In this document: piece by piece, positions 10,501 through 24,306 of the stretch
Position numbering within the stretch: the first letter of the stretch is position 1
Layout of the letters: each line of letters begins with the position of its first letter
From: Branchiostoma floridae
Taxonomy: Eukaryota; Chordata; Leptocardii; Amphioxiformes; Branchiostomatidae
DNA: 64,000 bases
Assembly: GCF_000003815.2 (NCBI RefSeq)
Contig: NC_049992.1
Location: 19,114,589 to 19,178,588, forward strand
Direction of reading: 5' to 3'
Program-made: the position numbers and the translations under genes
Notes under the pieces: model-generated
The model's database searches: none
Told to the model about the DNA's origin: nothing
Seen by the model: the letters and a program-made list of their open reading frames with translations, nothing else

Positions 10501-13290
10501 CAAGTTTGATTGCACGTATTATACACCAGTGTTGATATTTCCCATCACTAAAAGGTGTTAGAGTCTGTGACAAGCAACAACTTGAAACCATAAGTGATGT
10601 ATTTGGCATCTCTTTTTCAAAGTTTGGTCCTGGGACTGGGAAAAGATCTGTAACCATTGATGAAGATGTTCAGCAACAATACCTCACAAATTTTCCAGGC
10701 CCTGTACGCCTCCAAGATTGTTTCCTACGCGCAGGGCTTTATGCTTCTCCGAGAGGCAGCGCGTCAGTTCAACTGGAACCTGAACTACGGAGGTATCGCA
10801 CTGATGTGGAGGGGTGGATGTATCATCAGGAGGTCAGAGCCTATGTACTAAACTTTGATAGACTTATATCTATGGGATGGTGTACGTAGCTCAGTGGTTA
10901 GTAGCCCTGCCTTTGGAACTAGAAGCTGTTAGTTTTATTTTGACTGTGTCACTCATACCTGACATGCACTCTAACGCAATGGCTCGCAGTCCTAAGGACA
11001 GGGTGTTAAACTGTGTTTCATTTTCATGGTGTTTGTCAAGAAGAGCTAGGGGGGCTTTCTTTTGTACAATGAACCTGTAAATGTATTAGACCTTATGTCT
11101 CATCTGGTATAACTAGTGGAAGAAAAGCTCTTTATGGAGACAGACTGAATTGATATAACTTTGAAATTTACTTTTCACATTAATAATGCTATCCCTGTCC
11201 TTGGTGCTGAACACATCCACCATAGTACAACTGTCAGTGTCCTTGATGCTAAACATGTCTACACTTACACTGTAGGCACCTGTCCTTGGTGCTGAACATG
11301 CCCACACTAACACTGCTGTCCCCTTCCTTGGTTCTGAATATGTCCACACTAATACTGATGTCCCTGTCCTTGGTGCTGAACATGCCCACACTAACACTGC
11401 TGTCCCCTTCCTTGGTTCTGAACATGTCCACACTAATACTGAGGTCCCTGTCCTTGGTGCTGAACATGCCCACACTAACACTGCTGTCCCCTTCCTTGGT
11501 TCTGAATATGTCCACACTAATACTGATGTCCCTGTCCTTGGTGCTGAAGATGCTCACAGTAAAATTGCTGTCCCAGTCTTTGGTACTGAACATGTCCACA
11601 TTAATACTGCTGCCCCTGTCCTTGGTGCTGAACATGTCCACACTAGTACTACTGTCCATGTCCTTGGTACTGACCATGCCCACACTAATACTGCTGTCCC
11701 TGTTCTTGGTGCTGAACATGTCCACACTAATTCTGCTGCCCCTGTCCTTGGTGCTGAACATGTCCACACTAATTCTGCTGTCCCTGTCCTTGGTGCTGAA
11801 CATGTCCACACTAATACTGCTGTCCCTGTCCTTGGTGCTGACTATGCCCACACTAATACTGCTGTCCCTGTCCTTGGTGCTGAACATGCTCACACTTATG
11901 CTGATGTATGTAAGAAGACAGTCATTTGATGATGTGCCTGTACACTGTGGCATACATGTAATTTTAAGTGAGGTTTTGTAATAGCATGGTGTCACATCTT
12001 TTACAGCCGTTTCCTTGGAAACATCAAGGAAGCTTTCGTAAAGAACCCCAACCTGAACAACCTGCTGCTGGATGACTTCTTTAAGGCAGAGATTGCCAAG
12101 TGCCAGGTTGGTTAGATTCATTGTGGTCCCTTCCGTTCAGGTTAGATTCTTTCCAGGTCCTTCTGTTTAACCTGGGTAATACAATCTTTATCTTTAAGAA
12201 GGCAAGGTGGTTGTGTCGTGTGGCATAATTGCAGGGTGTTTGGCCCAGAACCCAGAGGTCCCTGGTTCAAATCCTGCCATGCTACTGATCTTGTGTCCAT
12301 GGGAAAGGCACTTGACACAAATTTCTTCCGTTTACCCAGGCGTAGAAATGGAAACCTGACTTTGGTTGGAGATTTGCAGAAGGAATGGGTTGGGCTCCGA
12401 TCCACCTACCAATATCGTACTCTAGACGCAGTGGATAAAAACCCACTGCCCTTATGGCTATGTGACTACTTTTAGCTTTACACAATCTTCCACTGTCATT
12501 TCAGCCTAGAAACTTCAAAGAAATTTCCTTATAAGACTTACCAAGTCTTATTATAAAGAATTTTTGTTTTGCCTGTTCAGGAGTCCTGGAGGCAAGTGGT
12601 GTCCATGGCGGTGACTGCAGGAGTGCCTGTCCCAGCGTTCAGCACAGCACTGGCTTTCTATGATGGCTACAGGGCTGCCCGTCTGCCTGCCAACCTTATC
12701 CAGGTAACTCAATCATTACTGGTCATCATGGTAATTTCCTTGTTTCTGTCACATTATTCTAGTTATTATTCTAGTTTGTAGTTAAAGTAAAACAAAACTG
12801 TAGAACTGCAAATAGTTGGAGAATATGCAAGTATGTGTGTCTTCAATAAGGACATTTTCTAAGGAAATCATAATCGCGTCTTAAGAATATTCAAGTTACT
12901 AGTACTAGAGAAAGATTCTTCGACTTGTGACAGGTAAATGAATCGCCACCCAACAACTTTTATATTATGACCACAGTCCTTCAGATTTTTAGTTTAGGAT
13001 ACATGTATTAGAGACATTTGTAGTCCCTGTTAACAAGTACATTGTATGTAATGTCCTTGCCACTACATGTACATGTAGATATGACACCACCACTAATATG
13101 TGCCCCCCTCCCCCAGGAAGACAAGACAAACAAATGAGGTGCATGGTTATACATTAAATTTGTGTTCCAGGCCCAGCGAGACTACTTTGGAGCCCACACC
13201 TATGAACTGTTGGACTCCCCAGGCAAGTTTCAACACACCAACTGGACAGGCACTGGAGGAGATGTGTCAGCGGGCACCTATAATGCTTAG
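1577..13290 (+). CDS. PGD: 6-phosphogluconate dehydrogenase, decarboxylating (15 exons)
   Basis: This cytosolic enzyme is the third step of the oxidative pentose phosphate pathway: 6-phosphogluconate plus NADP+ gives ribulose 5-phosphate, CO2 and NADPH. Exons are 1577-1593, 3782-3815, 4111-4152, 4566-4745, 5442-5507, 6001-6119, 6910-6976, 8035-8169, 8640-8765, 9385-9448, 9979-10109, 10699-10832, 12007-12106, 12581-12703 and 13171-13290. All introns are GT-AG and all phases agree. The product is 485 residues, close to the usual 480-490. The NADP-binding loop GLAVMG is at 13-18 and NRT at 36-38. The substrate motif VSGGEEGA is near 131-138, and the catalytic Lys186 and Glu193 lie in KMVHNGIE. 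The helical C-terminal dimerisation domain ends in the conserved tail with HTNWTG. The start is the only ATG that gives the family N-terminus. Intron 6 begins with a tandem repeat made from exon 6 and contains an assembly gap. Confidence 0.97.
6049..6685 (+). repeat. Exon-derived tandem repeat (~109 bp unit) in PGD
   Basis: The 3' half of PGD exon 6 plus its splice donor is repeated downstream inside intron 6. Two further copies follow the gap (from 6513 and from about 6580), 109 bp apart. The spacing from the real exon to the first copy after the gap is 430 bp, close to four units, so about five copies are likely. Each visible copy keeps the GGATCTCCTGAAGCCTG end and a GTGAGTAG donor. The last copy still reads in frame through a variant of the GGEEG...GPSL...GGSPEAW segment. 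The gap is probably a collapsed or unsequenced part of this repeat. Confidence 0.85.
6149..6512. other. Assembly gap in PGD intron 6
   Basis: There are 364 N bases here, within the exon-derived tandem repeat. Copy number and any extra splice donors in the gap are unknown. Confidence 0.99.
7175..7317 (+). repeat. tRNA-derived SINE fragment in PGD intron 7
   Basis: A box-A-like TGGCATAATCAGC near 7190 is followed by a box-B-like AGATCAAAACCTG near 7236 and by a 'gggaaaggcacttcacac' stretch. The same order occurs in the copy at 12209-12480. It abuts the fold-back element that starts at 7318. Confidence 0.5.
7318..7830. mobile_element. Non-autonomous DNA transposon with GTAGCCAGG ends
   Basis: The left end GTAGCCAGG (7318-7326) is matched by CCTGGCTAC at the right end (7822-7830), each followed inward by a G-run or C-run. 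It holds an internally repeated sequence: two 'aaaatgcaggaaatggc'-like stretches about 200 bp apart. A 209-codon open frame crosses it but has no protein-like features. It sits in PGD intron 7. Confidence 0.55.
8518..8628. repeat. Short tandem repeat upstream of PGD exon 9
   Basis: Three imperfect copies of a roughly 45-bp unit built on TGACTCCATTTGACCAATCAG lie just before the exon 9 acceptor. Each copy carries a CCAAT motif. I infer no function. Confidence 0.55.
10877..10965 (+). repeat. tRNA-like SINE remnant in PGD intron 12
   Basis: The stretch contains TAGCTCAGTGGTTAGTAG, close to a pol III box A of tRNA D-arm type. The box B is weak. Only a short 5' piece is recognisable. Confidence 0.3.
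11191..11905. repeat. 42-bp minisatellite in PGD intron 12
   Basis: About 17 imperfect copies of a 42-bp unit containing CTTGGTGCTGAACATGTCC run head to tail. The period is a multiple of three, so long open frames (up to 290 codons on the minus strand, 231 on the plus) appear in several frames. They are by-products of the repeat. Higher-order pairs (an 84-bp period) are visible between 11280 and 11540. Confidence 0.92.
12209..12480 (+). repeat. tRNA-derived SINE in PGD intron 13
   Basis: A box-A-like TGGCATAATTGCAGGG is followed about 45 bp later by a good box B, GGTTCAAATCC. The body contains 'gggaaaggcacttgacac', shared with the copy at 7175. The downstream part 'gatccacctaccaatatcg' probably belongs to the same element. 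Confidence 0.6.
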
Positions 13291-13541
13291 CCAAGTCATC
13301 AGGCACTTCATAAGGACACTGCAAAGGACACCAGTATATTAGCAGTACACATAAATGTGAACACGAAATTCATTATGTCAAAAACTATTTTTGAGTCTAT
13401 CCAGTATTAGAAAGAAAAATTATATAATATAGAAGAAAAGGATTAATAGCATTGATTGATAGAAATAGTATATAAACAGAAATAATTGGGTGCTATTTTA
13501 AGCCAATGTAGACTTTTGGTGGATTGTATCATGTACCTATA

Positions 13542-13737
13542 NNNNNNNNNNNNNNNNNNNNNNNNNNNNNNNNNNNNNNNNNNNNNNNNNNNNNNNNNNN
13601 NNNNNNNNNNNNNNNNNNNNNNNNNNNNNNNNNNNNNNNNNNNNNNNNNNNNNNNNNNNNNNNNNNNNNNNNNNNNNNNNNNNNNNNNNNNNNNNNNNNN
13701 NNNNNNNNNNNNNNNNNNNNNNNNNNNNNNNNNNNNN
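13542..13737. other. Assembly gap between PGD and MRPL20
   Basis: There are 196 N bases here. The flanking 13291-13541 is AT-rich PGD 3' UTR or intergenic DNA with no gene seen. Confidence 0.99.
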
Positions 13738-13784
13738 AGTGCCAGGTATATCAAAACATTGACAGAATATGACTTGATTGTTGC

Positions 13785-13945
13785 GGGAAAAAGGACTTTT
13801 CGCGGTGGATTAAAGTTCGCGGTTACACCATAGACTGCAGTCTAATACTATAATAGAAAAATGTTTCCAGTGGTTTTAAGTTCGCGGTGAAGTGGTCATC
13901 GCGAAAACCGCAAACATTAATCCACCGCGAACATTTCTGCATTTA
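13785..13945. mobile_element. Palindromic MITE overlapping the MRPL20 3' end
   Basis: A perfect 13-bp inverted pair, CGCGGTGGATTAA at 13801 and its complement at 13917-13929, frames a fold-back of about 160 bp. Repeated TTCGCGGT motifs lie inside. The 3' end of the MRPL20 reading frame runs into its right arm, so roughly the last 20 codons are element-derived. No target-site duplication is certain. Confidence 0.6.
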
Positions 13946-16788
13946 CAGTAACTCCATAGATCCCCCTTAAAAGACCCCCTAGTCCCAGTGCACGACCCTA
14001 GTGACACCCCCTCAGGCTGTTTCCCCGTGGCTGCCATCAGCCCCTCTCCGTACGATATTCTGGCGATCTCCACGATGGACTTGAAAGTCTTGGGTTCATA
14101 GATGGCCAGGTGAGACAACACCTTTCTGTCTAGCTGCACCTGAGCCTGAAAACACAGGTAAAGGTAAGGTGGTTATCGGGTGGTTACCATATAGTGATAG
14201 AATCTGATGGTAGTGTTTTCACCAGGACTTTTTCCACAGGGTAGGGGCATCTTAGTATTCTTAGTGCAGCAAAACCATGTGCATTGTAGTGAGCCTTGGT
14301 AAATCCTCCCCAAAAAATTGTTGATGGCAAAATTGAGTGAAATGAAGTCAACATTTTTTTGCCTTTGTTATAAAACAACAGAAAAGTCAACTTTGCTGGT
14401 TGTAACCAAGGACTGAAAGATAGCCTAGGGACCCAAATCACAGCATAGGTGATCCAAATCACAGCGTAGGTGATCCAAATCACAGCGTAGGTGATCCAAA
14501 TCACAGCGTAGGTGATCCAAATCACAGCGTAGGTGATCCAAATCACAGCGTAGGTGATCCAAATCACAGCGTAGGAGTCCCCTGTTCTTAAAATAAGGCC
14601 TGGCGAGAACACTGATGGTACCTTGTTCAAATAGGACAACTCTGCACTTCGACAACTTGGCACCTAGCAAAGAAGGACATCTTGGCACTTTGCCCAGGAG
14701 GACTTGGGTAATGGTTATGGATATGGTTAGAATCAGGGTTAGGGTTTAGGATAGTCAGGGCTCAAAATACCACCTGCATATGCAGGTTAGTGCAGGTAAA
14801 ATTGGAGCTGTGCAGGTATTTCTGGTGTCTACCTGCACCTAACCTGCACTGGTCTGTGTACTGGGTTTTATACATAAATGTCATATCATGTAGGCATATA
14901 TGGATTGTTATTAGCTGCATCACCTATAAAGAGAAAAGAAAAAGTAGCAATTGTTCCTGAACAATTTTAGTAGGATCCACACTTTGTAAATATAGAGTGG
15001 TGCAGGTAAAATTTGTCTGGTGCAGGTAATTTTCAATGTTTGAGAAAGTATCTGAAACTTGGTAAAAGATATACCAAAAGTATGCTGAGTTGCCACTGAA
15101 TCGGAGGCAGTACTCACCATGTCTAGTCCCACCACCAGATGTTGGTATGACAGACCGTGTTCTTCTGATGCTGCACGGAGTCGCTCTATCCACAGCTGTC
15201 AGGGACACACAGTAACAACACATTAGCCTCACCTACATATTCATAATTCCTGTCACTCATCATCCACAATGGTATTTTTTTTGTTTTCCAAGGTTTAGAC
15301 ATTCTTCCATTACATAGAGAAGTTAAACTTGTATTGCATGATATATATACATATACATATATATATAATGACTTACATTTGTAACTTTCAGTCAATGTTG
15401 TATACTTGTACAGAGAATGAGTACAATCATAGGCTTCCTTTTGCTTCTTATTCAAAACTATTGTGATCAGTGACACGTGTGTCTCATAGAGGCTTTCCAT
15501 TATAATGTCATAATGATTATAAATGGATTGCTAGAGAACATGCATATGGTAACAAGCAATTGGATTACAGTAGCAGCATGTCTACATGGTAGCTGCAGAT
15601 AGCGACTGTTGGATTACGCTCCCACTTACAGCTCCCGCTACCAACAGTCCCCACTACTAGCATTTTCATATCGTCAATCAACCCGCCATTGTTGTTGTGG
15701 GTCTCGTTCCCAGGGTAGTTCTACTGTTACTGTTAGTGATTGCAATATGTTATTGCTATGGGCACGAGAGGAGCTCTCCTACCCCGGATAAACAACAATT
15801 GTGGGTTGATCGATGATATGAAAATAGTGGGGACAGGCCACAAACAGTGCCGGCACGGGTAGAGCAGGGAATTTTTGACCCAAAAACCCAGTGGCACGCT
15901 AGGAAGTGAGGGACATCTAGAGTTCCGAGAATTAGTGCAGCTGCACGGTTACTCAGCGATTTGTTCATTTGCCTCAACGTCCCGACTGTTGGTAGTGGGA
16001 GCTATAAGCGGGAGCGTACTTCAACTGTCGCTATCTGCGGCAAGTCTACATGCTTACCTGCCTAACAGACATGTGTAGTAGTAATGTAATCCAACATGGC
16101 ACAACTGACACCATACGAAAAGCCTGTATACATTAACTATTGTGTGAAAACTCTCACCCCTCGCACGAATCTCTTCTTCTCCCTGCGTCCCCTTTTGGCA
16201 GCTCGCCACGCGTGCTGCATGGACTGGATGGCGATCTTGTAACAGTTCCTGTGTCGACCCCAGAACCTCTGAGGGAGAGAAACAACACAGAGTTTATAAA
16301 TTTAGTTCAGCTGGGATTATGTAAAGGTGCGGCCTGGTAACCAATCACGATGGGTTGGTTAGACAGCGTACCTTTCTTGCCGTATGCAGGTAACAAGGTA
16401 ATTGAAACACCTAGATGAGAGCAGTACCTCGAATCCACAGCGGGTTAGGGAAGAAATAGACGTTAAACAAGGACAACAACAACAACATTGAATCCAACCC
16501 CATTAAAATTTCTTAAATGGTGTCATGGTGGCCTTGAATTTAGGTTCCTTAACTCAGAATCTAAAGGTTCTTGGTTTGAATCTGATCCGCAAAAAATAAC
16601 ATGTGCCCTTGGAAAAAACAACATGCCCCCCTCCCCACATCACGAATCCTCGTATCCACATGAGCTTTCAAACTAGCGTTATTTCTAACCCATGCACCAC
16701 ATACCCATGTGTTGTTGTAGACATATCTCCTTTTCCACCACTTATCAGGAGGCGGACTCCTCGCGTAGCGCGCTAAAGTCAGAAACAT
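13876..16788 (-). CDS. MRPL20: Mitochondrial ribosomal protein L20 (bL20m), 4 exons
   Basis: This is a component of the mitochondrial large ribosomal subunit. Exons (minus strand) are 16788-16705, 16268-16158, 15195-15118 and 14145-13876, all phase 0 with GT-AG introns. The product is 180 residues; human MRPL20 has 149. Recognisable bL20 blocks are WGRHRNCYKIA in exon 2, LWIERLRAASEEHGL in exon 3 and LDRKVLSHLAIYEPKTFKS in exon 4. The start is chosen because MFLTLARY matches the family N-terminus; an upstream in-frame ATG at 16839 is less likely. After KQPEG, where vertebrate proteins end about ten residues later, the frame runs on for some 45 codons into a MITE. The gene shares a 129-bp upstream region with CDA. 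The exon 4 end could differ if a spliced 3' form exists. Confidence 0.92.
14431..14576. repeat. 21-bp tandem repeat in MRPL20 intron 3
   Basis: Seven nearly identical copies of GATCCAAATCACAGCGTAGGT lie head to tail. The period is a multiple of three, so it creates spurious open frames on the minus strand. Confidence 0.95.
15594..16040. mobile_element. Fold-back element in MRPL20 intron 2
   Basis: The left arm (15594-15683) contains GATAGCGACTGTTGGATTAC, a CTCCCGCTACCAACAGTCC stretch and ATTTTCATATCGTCAATC. The right arm (about 15802-16040) repeats these in inverse order: TTGATCGATGATATGAAAAT, GACTGTTGGTAGTGGGAG and ACTGTCGCTATCTGC. No coding sequence is present, so this is a non-autonomous snap-back transposon. 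Confidence 0.65.
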
Positions 16789-16917
16789 GATGTTTTTCTG
16801 GACTTTCCAGGCGAAATGGTGGTAGAACAGAGAGGTCACTACATGTGGAGCGATGCGCAGCGCCCCCTATTGATTATTGATGGTATAACATTGGGGGCAA
16901 AGGTCACATTGAACAAA
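16789..16917. promoter_or_regulatory. Shared bidirectional promoter of MRPL20 and CDA
   Basis: Only 129 bp separate the MRPL20 start codon (minus strand, 16788) from the CDA start codon (plus strand, 16918). Both promoters and both 5' UTRs must fit here or overlap the first exons. No TATA box is seen, which is usual for divergent housekeeping promoters. An AAGGTCA half-site lies near 16900. Confidence 0.65.
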
Positions 16918-20173
<3,256 letters not shown>

Positions 20174-21259
20174 ACTTCAAGAAACAAACCGTCCTTACAA
20201 AAATGCAGACAGCAGGAAATGATAGGATACAGATGATGAAGTCCTCTTATTAATTATTCAATGCTCCACAGAAAATATTTCTGTAAGATGAAAAGTCCAC
20301 TCAAGACAATGTAAATTAATTAACAAATTTTATTTCAGTAGCGAGATGATTCGATATGAAATTCATCATCTCTAGACTTCATTTTCCTCTGTCACTGCAC
20401 AACAAGTGCCTTGGTTGTACAAACTGCAATTTGAATATTTTGACAGGGATGAAACATAAAAGGTAATATTCAGGTATAATCTCAGGTAATTTCCTGAATG
20501 GAACATTTTGCCTAGCTGCCTAATATTTTGACACACTAATATATTGCGTCAAATATTTAAGATAATTGCGATCAAAAGAGCTGTGTCTGTGACAATCTAT
20601 GAACTAAGATTTTCATTTTTACTCAGTATACATGTACGTACATTGATTGTGTCTTTTATCTATTAGTTCAGAAAGTTTTAGGGAATCCGATGTTGTTATA
20701 TTGATGTTGATGTAACATCCTATTTGAACCAGAAAGGCACCTCTCTCCTTATATGGTTGACGAAGTAACACCATGTTTGATTAAAAAAGGCACCTCTCTC
20801 CTTATTTGCTTAATAATGTATCATCATACTTGATAAAAAAATGGTACCTCCCTCCTTATTTGGTTGATGACGTAACATGATGTTTCATCCAATCCCTGCA
20901 CAGTTTGAATGTACACATGTATTTGCAAACATGGTTTGCATGTCATTAAAAATCATTAGTTGTTTAGTTAAATCTGGAATATGACCACAATGTTGTTAGG
21001 CAGTCTTCAGATGGCTGCATTGCTCAGTATTAGCCAATGGCTGAGCATACTCTTACTTAAATATGTTATCAGGAAAATGTGTTTGATGGCTAATCAATGT
21101 GATGTGATTGGTCTATGTAAGAGTAAGAACAACTTGGATTTTGTCTTACATTTTGATGGTGCTATTTTAGCATATATTGGTCACATTGATACAGATATTT
21201 TTTGCAATAATACTTGTTGATTTGAACAAATCAAAGTTGAATGATATAGTCTTAAAAAG
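20174..21259 (+). other. CDA 3' UTR and downstream AT-rich DNA
   Basis: No gene is seen. A 60-bp degenerate unit containing 'aaggcacctctctccttat' occurs three times between 20730 and 20860. From about 21120 the sequence is shared with 25590 onward, part of the segmental duplication. Confidence 0.6.
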
Positions 21260-21267
21260 GGACCAAT

Positions 21268-21741
21268 ATAGCCTCTACCAGGCTCCAAATGTCGCTGGAA
21301 AATAGTAGAAAGTGGCCAAATAGACATATTACACCAGTTGAGTAAGCTGTCCCAAAATCCCTATTTCGGAAACTGTAGTGTTTGGGCTGTTTAATTCCTC
21401 TAGTGTGTTATCCGTCTATTTTAATCTCCAAGCAGATCCTACGGTGCCATAAGATAGTATCAAAGCTGGCCAAGGAGTATAGCCAGCCAAAGGGATTCAA
21501 ACGCGCACCGGAGTTTGATACTATATTAGGCCACCGTGGATCTGCTTGGAGATTCTATTAGGCCACCGTGGATCTGCTTGGAGATTATATCAGGCCACCG
21601 TGGATCTGCTTGGAGATTCTATTAGGCCACCGTGGATCTGCTTGGAGATTATATTAGGCCACCGTGGATCTGCTTGGAGATTACGTCTATTTGGCCAATT
21701 TCTACTATTTTTTGGTGACATGTGGAGCCTGGTAGAGGCTA
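21268..21741. mobile_element. hAT-like non-autonomous transposon with nested MITE
   Basis: Ends TAGCCTCTACCAGGCTCC and its complement GGAGCCTGGTAGAGGCTA are flanked by an 8-bp direct repeat GGACCAAT (21260-21267 and 21742-21749). An 8-bp duplication fits the hAT superfamily. Nested inside (about 21425-21680) is another fold-back family, here MITE family A (TCTCCAAGCAGATCC...GGATCTGCTTGGAGA), whose right end is repeated five times with a 31-32 bp period. The whole element is duplicated at 25737. Confidence 0.75.
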
Positions 21742-22883
21742 GGACCAATGTGTTGTTGTTTAAAAATTACTGGTAAGTCATTGAATCACTGTAAGTTGCA
21801 ATGAAGTATTTTAGTTCCTTCAACTTTCTCACAAAGAGCCGTTTGTCGAAAATTAGTTGATGTAAGCATTTTTGAAGGAATACATTATGCAGTGTCTAAT
21901 GCAAGTATGATTAAAACGAAGATGACCAAAAGAATTGTTCTCATTACTTTTTTTTAAATAAGATTCAAACATAAGGGTTTCATGCAGATGTATGTTTTTG
22001 TTGAATTAATTTTGTGTGCTTTGGATGGAAATTAAAATACAGGGTTTCATTTACATATAATGATTCATGCACACATACATACATACAATGTACATACATA
22101 CATACATACATACATATGTAGATACACACATACGCACTTGAGCGCACACATACAAAACGAAAAAAATTACGTTATTTAGAAGCTTGAAACATTGTATTGT
22201 TTTGAAGCTACCCAAGAACTAAATTTTATCTCGTTGGAAATTTCACAACATTTTTGAAAAAGCCAAAATGTTGCTCAATCCAGATCTTGTTTTGTTTTGA
22301 CGATACAATCAAAGATTTTGTAGTGACAATGCCGTAAAGTATGCCGATTTCCGTGTTTTTGAGATGCGAAAATTGGGGGAAATGGCCAGAAAACTTTGTT
22401 GGCTCGTTACCATGGCAACAAGGAGTTTTGATCTAAAAGAAAGCTATTTTGAGGGGTTGTGGGCCAAGTACTATCACTTCACAATATGAGCCAAATCGAT
22501 TTTTTTTACCCCTGTCACCAGTTTGATCCTTGCGGACAAACCTTGGCATTGACCTAGGCAGCATATTCCGCTTTTGTTTTGCAACTTTCATCAATTTTGT
22601 AGCAGCTTTGTACGATTAACAGAATGGTCGAAAACTTTCTTTTGGAAACAGGGAGAAAATTGATGTGCGCAAGAATGTCATCCATATAATCAAATCAACA
22701 TGGACTCTTACGTAGTGATTTGGTGGCAAAGATGTCAAGAGATACCTCCACGCCAGGGGTCGCTTTTAAGCTATACAACGAAACACATTTTCAAGTTAGA
22801 GAGAGGTTAAATGTCGTGTGACAAAGTTCGAAGTTCATGTCCTTCCGTGTTTCGTTCCTTCACAATGCTTTATGGTCTCATAA

Positions 22884-23180
22884 TTCCGCCCTAAAAAAGA
22901 CAAACCCTCAACCCCAATCAGTCAGAACGGTAGAATGTGGTCTGGCAAGCTACTTATAACAGAAAAAGTCAACCAGAATATCAAGTTTGTTGAGATATTG
23001 AGACCAATTAGCGGCCCCTCAGATAGTCCTTGTACAGTGCCGACACCTGTGCTAGGCGCCAAAGTGCAAAGTTGGCCATATCTCAGGAACCATTTGGATT
23101 TCTGCTCTAAAATTTGGTACGGTTTTGTATCTTGACTAGTTTTATTATATGAACGTAAAGAAATCCAAGGTCAAGTTGGC
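22884..23180 (+). repeat. 297-bp direct repeat, copy 1
   Basis: Nearly identical to 23385-23681, with a period of 501 bp and a 204-bp spacer. The pair lies inside the left end of the 22874-24159 insertion. It could be LTR-like or a tandem duplication with a unit of 501 bp. A 66-codon open frame is repeated with it and is not protein-like. Confidence 0.85.
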
Positions 23181-23384
23181 CCACAGCGTGAATTCCCCAG
23201 GGACGGACAAGCACATTAAATTTGACCGATATGTTGGTAATTGACCTCGGCTGACTTGAACTGTAACATTTTCGTTACCGTCTGACCCGCCGTTACCATG
23301 GCAACGGCCGCCTAGACCGTTCCCTATGCTTAAGTATAGGACTTAGTGCGGTCTAAAGCCCGCTCGACTCCCCCCCCCCCCTTT

Positions 23385-23681
23385 TTCCGCCCTAAAAAAG
23401 ACAAACCCTCAACCCCAATCAGTCAGAACGGTAGAATGTGGTCTGGCAAGCTACTTATAACAGAAAAAGTCAACCAGAATATCAAGTTTGTTGAGATATT
23501 GAGACCAATTAGCGGCCCCTCAGATAGTCCTTGTACAGTGCCGACACCTGTGCTAGGCGCCAAAGTGCAAAGTTGGCCATATCTCAGGAACCATTTGGAT
23601 TTCTGCTCTAAAATTTGGTACGGTTTTGTATCTTGACTAGTTTTATTGTATGAACATAAAGAAATCCAAGGTCAAGTTGGC
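23385..23681 (+). repeat. 297-bp direct repeat, copy 2
   Basis: Second copy, differing from 22884-23180 at only a few positions near its 3' end. The spacer before it contains a palindromic CCGTTACCATGGCAACGG stretch and a C-run at about 23370-23381. Confidence 0.85.
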
Positions 23682-24306
23682 TTAAGGTCTCATAACACAG
23701 TAATTATCCGCGACCCCCGTCCCCAAAAGTAGTTCGGGTTAAAATAGTGCATCGCGGTACTTGCAAAGGCCGTATTTATTCTTCCGTGCACGACAGCGAG
23801 ATGGAATCTGTGGTGAATAGTAGAGGAATACATCGGCGTTCATACTGTATAAGTTGGATTACGTCGCTTTTTCGGCCGGCGGGAATTTGCGCCTTGATAT
23901 ATTACCGGCACTTCCTGTTCGCCGCCTGCAGTTCCATGACCTCCGCTGGGGTCAAATCAAAGTGTCTGTTATAGAAAAACGAGCCGGCAAATCTATGCTC
24001 ATCTTCAGATATTTTGTAGCTTGTACCCTCAACTTCAACATACTAAATTCTTGTGAATTGTATCTGCACCCTACTATAGGTTTTGAGTCGTCGAACCACC
24101 TCACTTTGGGGTCCTTAACCATGTAAATCCCCATACCCGAAAAACTGTGTTCTGAGACCTTATGGTATACCGTACTCAAGCCACGAGCAGTTTACCCAAG
24201 AAGTTAAGCAAATTTGGCTTTTCTACCCTTGCGGATATACCTGTGGATCAAGACTTTCAGTTGCCGGATACAAATATTTCAAAAGATTGCTTGAACATTC
24301 GTCGAC

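Larger units (their letters stand above)
22874..24159. mobile_element. Inserted DNA transposon with TTAT target duplication
   Basis: The insert is bounded by GGTCTCA (22874-22880) and TGAGACC (24153-24159) and flanked by TTAT on both sides. The paralogous segment near 27450 reads CTTTATACTGTACTCAAG without it, an empty site. The right end and an internal site at 23686-23700 form a better inverted pair (GGTCTCATAACACAG against CTGTGTTCTGAGACC, one mismatch). The original element was therefore about 475-490 bp. A second sequence (about 22884-23681) later landed in its left end, duplicating GGTCTCATAA. No transposase frame is present. Confidence 0.75.

Noticed and set aside
11249-12121. 290-codon minus-strand open frame rich in FSTKDRDSS repeats
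   Set aside because: It is produced by the 42-bp minisatellite (period divisible by three), lies in a PGD intron and is antisense to PGD exon 13; it has no start or splice context of its own.
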